A stretch of 64,000 nucleotides of DNA from positions 2,604,001-2,668,000 of the forward strand of contig OZ257146.1 in NCBI GenBank assembly GCA_965279255.1, given 5' to 3'. Shown here one piece after another: positions 58,877-64,000 of this stretch. Under the pieces are notes generated by a model. It was not told the DNA's origin, ran no database searches, and worked only from the letters and a program-made list of their open reading frames with translations. How positions within the stretch are numbered: position 1 is the first letter of the stretch; each line of letters starts with the position of its first letter. The translations under genes and the position numbers were made by a program. This DNA comes from CAMFLJ01 sp965279255 (GTDB lineage: Bacteria; Actinomycetota; Acidimicrobiia; Acidimicrobiales; Acidimicrobilacustridaceae).

Positions 58877-60427
58877 CTAGGCCTCGTCGGTCTCGGCTGC
58901 AGCAGCCGTCTCGGAGGGGACGAACTCGACCTTGAACGCCTTGATGGCGTCCTCGACCGCGGACGGGAGGTCACCCGTGGAGCGGATCTCGTCGAGCAGC
59001 GAGCCGTAGCGGCCCCGCATGAAGTCGAGCAGGTCGGCCTCGAAGCGCTTGACGTCGCGGACCGGGATGTCGTCGAGGTGACCGGCGGTGCCGGCGAGCA
59101 CGACCACGACCTGCTCCTCGACCGGCATCGGCGAGTTGAGGCCCTGCTTGAGCAGCTCGGTGAGGCGGTAGCCCCGCTCGAGCTGGGCGGCCGAGACCTT
59201 GTCGAGCTCGGAGCCCAGGGTGGCGAAGGCCTCGAGCTCACGGAACTGCGCGAGGTCGAGCTTCAGCGTGCCGGAGACCTTCTTCATGGCCTTGATCTGG
59301 GCGGCGCTGCCCACGCGGGACACCGAGATGCCCACGTCGACGGCGGGGCGCAGACCCGACTTGAACATGTCGTCCTGCAGGTACACCTGGCCGTCGGTGA
59401 TCGAGATCACGTTGGTCGGGATGTAGGCGGAGACGTCGCCGGCCTTGGTCTCGATGACCGGGAGGGCGGTCATGGAACCGGCACCCAGGTCGTCGGAGAG
59501 CTTGGCGGCCCGCTCGAGCAGGCGGCTGTGCAGGTAGAACACGTCGCCCGGGTAGGCCTCGCGGCCCGGCGGGCGGCGCAGCAGCAGCGACAGCTGGCGG
59601 TAGGCCTCGGCCTGCTTGGACAGGTCGTCGTAGACGATGAGGGCGTGCTCGCCGTTGTCCATCCAGTGCTGGCCGATGGCGCAGCCGGCGTACGGGGCGA
59701 GGTACTTGAACGGCGCCGGGTCGGAGGCCGGGGCGGCCACGACGACGGTGTACTCCATGGCGCCGTACTCGGTGAGGGTGTTCACCGTCTGCGCCACCGT
59801 GGAGGCCTTCTGGCCCACGGCGACGTAGATGCACTTCACGCCGAGGCCCTTCTGGTTGAGGATCGTGTCGATGCAGACCGTGGTCTTGCCGGTCTTGCGG
59901 TCGCCGATCACCAGCTGGCGCTGGCCACGACCGATGGGGGTCATGGCGTCGATGGACTTGATGCCGGTCTGGAGCGGCTCGTGCACCGGCTTGCGGCCCG
60001 TGATGCCCGGTGCCTGGATCTCCATGCGGCGCTGGGTGGCGCCCACGATCGGGCCACGGCCGTCGATCGGCACGCCGAGGGCGTTGATGACCCGGCCGAG
60101 CATGACGTCGCCGACGGGGATCTGGAGGATGTTGCCGGTGGCGCGCACCGGGGTGCCCTCCTCGACCGCGGCGGCGGCCTCACCGTCGCCGAGGATGACG
60201 GCGCCGATGGAGTCCTCGTCGAGGTTAAGGGCCAGGCCGACGGTGCCGCCGACGAACTCGAGGAGCTCGTTGACGCCCACGTCGGGCAGGCCGGAGACCC
60301 GGGCGATGCCGTCGCCGACCTCGAGGACGCGACCCACCTGGGTGGCCTCGAGCGACGGGGTGTAGCCGTCCAGGTTCTTCTTGAGGGCGGCGGTGATGTC
60401 GCCGGTGTTGATGGTGAGTTCAGCCAT
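58877..60427 (-). CDS. atpA: ATP synthase subunit alpha
   Basis: Alpha subunit of F1 with a non-catalytic nucleotide site. 516 residues: Walker A GDRKTGKTT, DAMTPIGRGQRQLVIG, YVAVGQKASTVAQTV, HALIVYDDLSKQAEAYRQLSLLLRRPPGREAYPGDVFYLHSRLLERAAKL, ISITDGQVYLQ and RPAVDVGISVSRVG. ATG 60427 follows AGGAACC. Seventeen bases after atpH. Confidence 0.98.
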   Translation of the reverse strand: MAELTINTGDITAALKKNLDGYTPSLEATQVGRVLEVGDGIARVSGLPDVGVNELLEFVGGTVGLALNLDEDSIGAVILGDGEAAAAVEEGTPVRATGNILQIPVGDVMLGRVINALGVPIDGRGPIVGATQRRMEIQAPGITGRKPVHEPLQTGIKSIDAMTPIGRGQRQLVIGDRKTGKTTVCIDTILNQKGLGVKCIYVAVGQKASTVAQTVNTLTEYGAMEYTVVVAAPASDPAPFKYLAPYAGCAIGQHWMDNGEHALIVYDDLSKQAEAYRQLSLLLRRPPGREAYPGDVFYLHSRLLERAAKLSDDLGAGSMTALPVIETKAGDVSAYIPTNVISITDGQVYLQDDMFKSGLRPAVDVGISVSRVGSAAQIKAMKKVSGTLKLDLAQFRELEAFATLGSELDKVSAAQLERGYRLTELLKQGLNSPMPVEEQVVVVLAGTAGHLDDIPVRDVKRFEADLLDFMRGRYGSLLDEIRSTGDLPSAVEDAIKAFKVEFVPSETAAAAETDEA

Positions 60428-60444
60428 TACGGGTTCCTCGCGGT

Positions 60445-60969
60445 TCAGAACGACTCACGGAGCTGGGACAGACGCTGGCGCACGGAGCCGTCGATGACGG
60501 TGTCGCCGATCTGGGTGACGATGCCGCCGAGGACGCTCGGGTCGACCTCGACCACGACCTCGACCTGCTTGCCCGTGCTCTTGGCCAGGGCGGCGGCGAG
60601 GCGGGACTTCTGGTCGTCGGAGAGTGCGACGGCCGAACGGACCTGGGCGATGACCTTCTCGCCCGTGGCTGCGTTGATGTCGAGCAGCCGGTCGACGATC
60701 TCGGGGAGCTCTCGCACCCGGCCGTTGGCCACCACGACCGACACCAGGGAGCTGGTGAGGGGGGTGGACTTGCCGGCGAGGAGGTCCTCGACGATCTGCT
60801 GACGGCGCTCGACCGGCAGGTGCGGGTCGGAGAGGGCCTGGCGGAGCTCTTCGTTGCCCTCGAGCACCCGGGAGAACCGGAACAGCTCGTCGGTGACCTC
60901 GTTGGCGCCACCCTCGGCCTTGATGAGGGTGTAGAAGGCCTCGGCGTAGTGGTTGCTGCGATCGCTCAT
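60445..60969 (-). CDS. atpH: ATP synthase delta subunit
   Basis: Peripheral-stalk delta subunit (OSCP-like). 174 residues: YAEAFYTLIKAEGGANEVTDELFRFSRVLE, DLLAGKSTPLTSSLVSVVVANGRVRELPEIVDRLLD, VRSAVALSDDQKSRLAAALA and the final VLGGIVTQIGDTVIDGSVRQRLSQL. ATG 60969 overlaps the preceding b-subunit stop by four bases (ATGA). Unlike mycobacteria, delta is not fused to a b subunit. Confidence 0.97.
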   Translation of the reverse strand: MSDRSNHYAEAFYTLIKAEGGANEVTDELFRFSRVLEGNEELRQALSDPHLPVERRQQIVEDLLAGKSTPLTSSLVSVVVANGRVRELPEIVDRLLDINAATGEKVIAQVRSAVALSDDQKSRLAAALAKSTGKQVEVVVEVDPSVLGGIVTQIGDTVIDGSVRQRLSQLRESF

Positions 60970-61508
60970 GAGCTGGCACCCACCCCGTTGATGTAGTTCT
61001 CGATGAGGTCGTTCTGGGTGGCGTCGTCGAGGTTGTTGGCCACGACGGCCTCGGCGGCCCCGAGGGCGAGCACCCCGATCTCGGCCTGCAGGTCGCCGGT
61101 GGCCTGGGCCTTGGCGGCCTCGACGTCGGAGCCACCGCGGGTGCGCAGGTCGGCGGCGTCGGTGACGGCCCGCTCGATGATCTGGGCCTTCACGGTGTCG
61201 GCGGTCTCACGGCCCTCGACGAGGATGCGCTGGCGCTCGGACTCGGCGTTGGCGATGTCGGACTCGACGGCGGCCAGCTTGGCCTCGGCGTCGACGCGGG
61301 CGGCCTCGGCGGTGTCGAGCTCGTTGGCGATGCGCTCGATGCGGCCGTACCACATGGCCTTCGCCGGCTTGAGGCCCTTCCAGAAGAAGAGGGCCACGAT
61401 GCAGAGGAACGAGATCGAACCCCAGATGACCTCGTTGATGTCACCAGGCAGCAGGAAGCTGTTGGCGTGGTGGGCGCCTTCCTCGGCGGCCAGGATGATG
61501 GCGTTCAT
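60966..61508 (-). CDS. atpF: ATP synthase b subunit, second copy (b')
   Basis: Peripheral-stalk b-type subunit. 180 residues: short periplasmic N-terminus, one membrane helix (NEVIWGSISFLCIVALFFWKGL, ~25-44) and a long Ala/Glu/Arg coiled coil to the C-terminus (ANAESERQRILVEGRETADTVKAQIIERA). Differs from the other b at 61527, so the stator is probably a b/b' heterodimer. ATG 61508 has AGGAG upstream. Follows the other b gene by 18 bases. Confidence 0.93.
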   Translation of the reverse strand: MNAIILAAEEGAHHANSFLLPGDINEVIWGSISFLCIVALFFWKGLKPAKAMWYGRIERIANELDTAEAARVDAEAKLAAVESDIANAESERQRILVEGRETADTVKAQIIERAVTDAADLRTRGGSDVEAAKAQATGDLQAEIGVLALGAAEAVVANNLDDATQNDLIENYINGVGASS

Positions 61509-61526
61509 TCAGGTCTCCTCTACCGG

Positions 61527-62090
61527 TCAGTTCTGCGAGCCGGCACGGTTGACGTAGTCCTCGACCAGCTGGGTCTGCGCCGAGCGGTCGATGGGCTTCT
61601 GGACGACTGCCTCGGCGGCACCGACGGCGATGTCGGCGATGCTGCCGGTGAGCTCCGAGCGGGCCTGGGCCTTGGCCTCGGCGATCTCGGCGGCGGCGGC
61701 GGCCTTCTGGGCGGCGACCTCGGCCTCGGCGGCACCGATCTGGGTGCGACGCTCGGCGTCGCCCTCGGACCGGGCCTGCTCGATGAGAGCGACGGCCTCG
61801 GCGCGGGCGCCGGCCAGCTCGGCCTCGTACTGCTCGAGCTTGGTGATGCGGGAGGTCTCCGCGGCCTCGGCGGCGGCGAGGTCGTCGCGGACCTTGTCGG
61901 CCCGCTCCTGGAAGACCTTCATGATCGGGGGCAGCAGGACGTACTTCATCAACGCCCAGAGCACCATGAACAGCACGAACGCCCAGAACATCTCGTTCAG
62001 GGTCGGCAGGATGGGGTTCTTGACCTCTTTGGTGGCTTCGGCCACGTCGGTCGACGCGGTCTCGGCCAAGACCGTGATCAGAGCGAGCAC
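61527..62090 (-). CDS. atpF: ATP synthase b subunit, first copy
   Basis: 187 residues. N-terminal leader of ~30, membrane helix (NEMFWAFVLFMVLWALMKYVLLPP, ~32-54) then a long coiled coil with VFQERADKVRDDLAAAEAAE. GTG 62090 is preceded by GGAGCCCAGA. Lies downstream of atpE, separated by 118 bases that hold a hairpin. Pairs with the b' gene at 60966. Confidence 0.94.
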   Translation of the reverse strand: MLALITVLAETASTDVAEATKEVKNPILPTLNEMFWAFVLFMVLWALMKYVLLPPIMKVFQERADKVRDDLAAAEAAETSRITKLEQYEAELAGARAEAVALIEQARSEGDAERRTQIGAAEAEVAAQKAAAAAEIAEAKAQARSELTGSIADIAVGAAEAVVQKPIDRSAQTQLVEDYVNRAGSQN

Positions 62091-62157
62091 TCTGGGCTCC
62101 TTGAAGCGTGCGGCGGTGTCAGGAATGCGGGCAGGGACGCTGTCGGGCGGGAGAGCC

Positions 62158-62185
62158 GCCCACCCCCGCCGGAGCGGGGATGGGC
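62158..62185 (-). terminator. Hairpin between atpE and atpF (attenuator or processing site)
   Basis: A 12-base stem (62158-62169 with 62174-62185, one G-T pair) with a 4-base loop lies just after the atpE stop on the minus strand. It is inside the operon, so it is probably a partial terminator or 3' stabiliser that raises atpE mRNA over downstream genes, in line with the need for many c subunits. Confidence 0.6.
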
Positions 62186-62208
62186 GTCTGCGACACCCGA
62201 CAGGAGGA

Positions 62209-62481
62209 TCAGACGAACTTCAGGAGGATGAAGACCACGAAGCCGATGAGGGCGAGGGCCTCGGTGAAGGCGATGCCGAGGAACATGGTGGTACGCACCA
62301 TGCCGGCGGCCTCGGGCTGACGGGCCATGGCCTGGACCGACTGGCCGACGAGGTAGCCGATGCCGATGCCCGGGCCGAGCGTGGCGAGGCCGTAGGCGAG
62401 GCCGGCCTGGCCGGCGGCGGCGATGCTCTTCTGATCGGCGGCGGGCAGCTGGTCCGCAGCGATCTGGGCGAGGATGCTCAT
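62209..62481 (-). CDS. atpE: ATP synthase c subunit
   Basis: Proton-carrying ring subunit of Fo. 90 residues with two membrane helices: IAAAGQAGLAYGLATLGPGIGIGYLVGQ and RTTMFLGIAFTEALALIGFVVFILL. The conserved carboxylate is the Glu in AFTEALALIG. RQP loop motif (ARQPEA) joins the helices. Proton specific, as no sodium-type signature is seen. ATG 62481 has AGGAGAG upstream. Confidence 0.97.
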   Translation of the reverse strand: MSILAQIAADQLPAADQKSIAAAGQAGLAYGLATLGPGIGIGYLVGQSVQAMARQPEAAGMVRTTMFLGIAFTEALALIGFVVFILLKFV

Positions 62482-62569
62482 TGGTCGTTGCTCTCCTGTT
62501 GTGGGTGTTGCGCCCCCGGCTCCCCAGGGACGACATCGGGGCGGAGGAGCGGTCGCTCCCCCGGCGAAC

Positions 62570-63337
62570 TCAGTGCTCGGCGTGCATCGAGCTGCCGATG
62601 TAGACGGCAGCGAGGATCGTGAAGATGTAGGCCTGCAGGAAGGCCACCATGATCTCGAAGCCGGTGAGGCCGACGAGCATGGCGAACGAGAACGGCAGCA
62701 CCAGCAGCAGCAGCGTGGCCGAGAACAGCGTGATGCAGAGCACGCTGAAGGTCACGAGCAGGATGTGGCCGGCGAGCATGTTGGCGAAGAGTCGGACGGC
62801 CAGCGAGAAGGGCCGCACGATGAACACCGACAGGATCTCGATCGGGACCACGACCAGCAGCAGCGGGCCGGGCACACCGGGGGGCGCCACCGCGTTCCAG
62901 AAGTACTTGGCGCCCTGGTGGCGGATGCCGACGGCGATGAACATCACCCAGGTGATGAGGGCGAGCACCGCCGGACCGGCCATGCGGGCGTTGCCCGGCA
63001 TGTGGAAGAACGGGATGACCTCGAAGAGGTTGGTGATGAGGATGAAGAAGAACAGGCTCACCAGGTAGGGCAGGTAGCGCAGCCCGTCCGGACCGATGGT
63101 CTCGTTGATGATGCCGTCACGGATGAACGCCACCGCGGACTCGGCGAGGTTCTTGACCCCGTGGGGCACGAGGCCCTTGCCGCGGCGGGCGAGCAGGAAC
63201 AACAGCGTCGTCGCCACGACCGCGATCAGGTTGATCAGGGCGATCTTGTTGAACCCGTACCACGAGTCCTTCGGGCCGAACAGGTTCGGCCACTCGACGA
63301 GGTTCTCGATGGGCGGGAACTCGAGTCCGAAGATCAC
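62570..63337 (-). CDS. atpB: ATP synthase a subunit
   Basis: Fo subunit a, forming proton half-channels against the c ring. 255 residues from GTG 63337, which overlaps the AtpI TGA (GTGA); the frame is open upstream but that part is inside atpI. Helical segments with RYLPYLVSLFFFILITNLFEVIPFF, the essential Arg in SLAVRLFANMLAGHILLV, and the terminal FEIMVAFLQAYIFTILAAVYIG. Typical a-subunit length. Confidence 0.96.
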   Translation of the reverse strand: MIFGLEFPPIENLVEWPNLFGPKDSWYGFNKIALINLIAVVATTLLFLLARRGKGLVPHGVKNLAESAVAFIRDGIINETIGPDGLRYLPYLVSLFFFILITNLFEVIPFFHMPGNARMAGPAVLALITWVMFIAVGIRHQGAKYFWNAVAPPGVPGPLLLVVVPIEILSVFIVRPFSLAVRLFANMLAGHILLVTFSVLCITLFSATLLLLVLPFSFAMLVGLTGFEIMVAFLQAYIFTILAAVYIGSSMHAEH

Positions 63338-63810
63338 TTGGAGGTCGACTCCTTGGAGGCGGCGGTGGGCTTGTGCGCCGGGTAGGCGAGGGACAGGGAG
63401 ACGTACTTCATCTCCCACAGGAGGAGGCCGAGGTGGGTGGCGATGATCGTGATGCCGAGCGGCACCAGTTCCACCCACGAGGCGTCCTTGACCAGCCAGA
63501 TGGCCAGGAAGATCAGCGTGAGCCTGATGAGGTAGCCGAACAGTGCGGCGCCCATCAGGAAGGTCGGCGAGATGCGGCCGGCGTAGGACAGCAGCGTCGC
63601 CGCCAGCACGAAGTTGGCGATGACGATGGCCAGGCCGTAGGCGGTCGAGAGCGCACCGTCGAGGCCCCAGATGAGCCCGAACATGAGGATCAGCACGGGA
63701 CCGACCATCAGGGCCTTCTTGACGAGGTCCTTGGCGATGACGGTCTCGGGCGAGGCCTCGGTGGAGAGGTCGAGCTCGTTGAAGGCGTGGTTCGGGATCA
63801 CTTGTTCCAC
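63334..63810 (-). CDS. atpI: ATP synthase I-like protein (AtpI)
   Basis: 158 residues with four membrane helices (residues ~34-50, 55-74, 85-106, 115-132). AtpI-type proteins assist assembly of the c ring. The GTG at 63810 lies inside the last codons of the upstream gene, and its own TGA overlaps the atpB GTG. Sequence is poorly conserved in this family, so the call rests on gene position and helix pattern. Confidence 0.87.
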   Translation of the reverse strand: MEQVIPNHAFNELDLSTEASPETVIAKDLVKKALMVGPVLILMFGLIWGLDGALSTAYGLAIVIANFVLAATLLSYAGRISPTFLMGAALFGYLIRLTLIFLAIWLVKDASWVELVPLGITIIATHLGLLLWEMKYVSLSLAYPAHKPTAASKESTSK

Positions 63811-64000
63811 GGTCCGTTCGCCTCGTGCTGCTCCATCTCGGAGCGGTACTGGAAGTAGATCTTGGTGACCGCACCGACGAGGCCGAGCACCGCGAACACG
63901 ATGGTGAACAGCGGGAGCGTGCCGAGCAGCTTGTCGATCCCGAACCCGATCAACGCGAGCAGCAACGGCGAGAAGGCGAGCTCGTAGCCGCCCGTCGTCC
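63798..64000 (-). CDS. AtpZ/AtpQ-like ATP synthase accessory protein, N-terminus beyond window
   Basis: The last 67 codons of a minus-strand gene that enters from the right edge and stops at TGA 63800-63798. The visible sequence GGYELAFSPLLLALIGFGID, then KLLGTLPLFTIVFAVLGLVG and AVTKIYFQYRSEMEQHE, contains two membrane helices and fits the AtpZ family (PF09527-like) encoded before atpI in many atp operons and linked to Mg/Ca transport. Overlaps the atpI start by 13 bases. Partial. Confidence 0.8.
   Translation of the reverse strand, partial: TTGGYELAFSPLLLALIGFGIDKLLGTLPLFTIVFAVLGLVGAVTKIYFQYRSEMEQHEANGPWNK

Overview
The window is GC-rich chromosomal DNA from an actinobacterium, most likely of the Acidimicrobiia (Ilumatobacter/Iamia-like). 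This rests on the block cdsA-frr-pyrH-tsf-rpsB / LytM protein / WhiG-type sigma / xerC / dprA / comM, whose order is familiar from Streptomyces and relatives. Actinobacteria-typical genes support it: polyphosphate glucokinase, WS/DGAT acyltransferase, an NDMA-type alcohol dehydrogenase, paired acyl-CoA dehydrogenases and a DUF222-HNH protein. The assignment is inference; no rRNA or tRNA gene was found in the window.

Layout. 1-13063, all on the minus strand: a partial unknown protein, then cdsA, frr, pyrH, tsf and rpsB, a LytM-lipase fusion, a FliA/WhiG sigma factor, xerC, dprA and comM. 13186-18302: lipoprotein cytochrome c, a 36-residue membrane protein, histidine phosphatase, small zincin, polyphosphate glucokinase and the three-gene AmmeMemoRadiSam cluster (radical SAM, Memo, AMMECR1). 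18372-25280: sugar phosphate genes (pgi, aldose 1-epimerase, short gnd), a PAS-GGDEF*-EAL protein and a membrane esterase. 25322-30858, plus strand: a membrane-anchored PLC-like phosphodiesterase, a WS/DGAT and an aldehyde dehydrogenase closed by a strong hairpin. 31070-36225: a small accessory island with a HEAT-repeat GT4 glycosyltransferase, a GT1 glycosyltransferase and a convergent Baeyer-Villiger monooxygenase, preceded by an AT-rich palindrome. 36390-50493: mixed catabolic and accessory genes: zinc ADH, two epimerases, an isochorismatase-like protein without its cysteine, a degenerate TPP-enzyme-like protein, acetyltransferases, an acyl-CoA dehydrogenase pair divergent from an amidohydrolase across two shared operators, an SDR, MarR, a 2H phosphoesterase-GNAT fusion, a GATase and a PPK2. 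50483-55942: a small membrane protein, DUF222-HNH, a GAP/LysE-like membrane protein flanked by tandem repeats, clpP, an SRPBCC-ArsR pair with two matching operators, and a lipoprotein. 56031-64000, minus strand: the ATP synthase operon atpZ-I-B-E-F-F'-H-A-G-D-C, ending at a near-perfect terminator.

How parts work together. The left block is translation, cell-envelope lipid and competence/recombination housekeeping. ppgK, pgi and gnd feed glucose into glycolysis and the pentose phosphate route, with polyphosphate as phosphoryl donor; a PPK2 at 49633 ties in to polyphosphate. The DGAT, ADH/ALDH, acyl-CoA dehydrogenases and BVMO point to lipid and hydrophobic substrate metabolism. No complete prophage, IS element, CRISPR array or defence island was found. 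The most interesting unexplained items are the HEAT-GT4/GT1 island with its operator-like palindrome, the LytM-lipase fusion, the 2H-GNAT fusion, the degenerate enzymes, a 53-base palindromic repeat present twice, and intergenic minisatellites. No intergenic stretch exceeds 300 bases.
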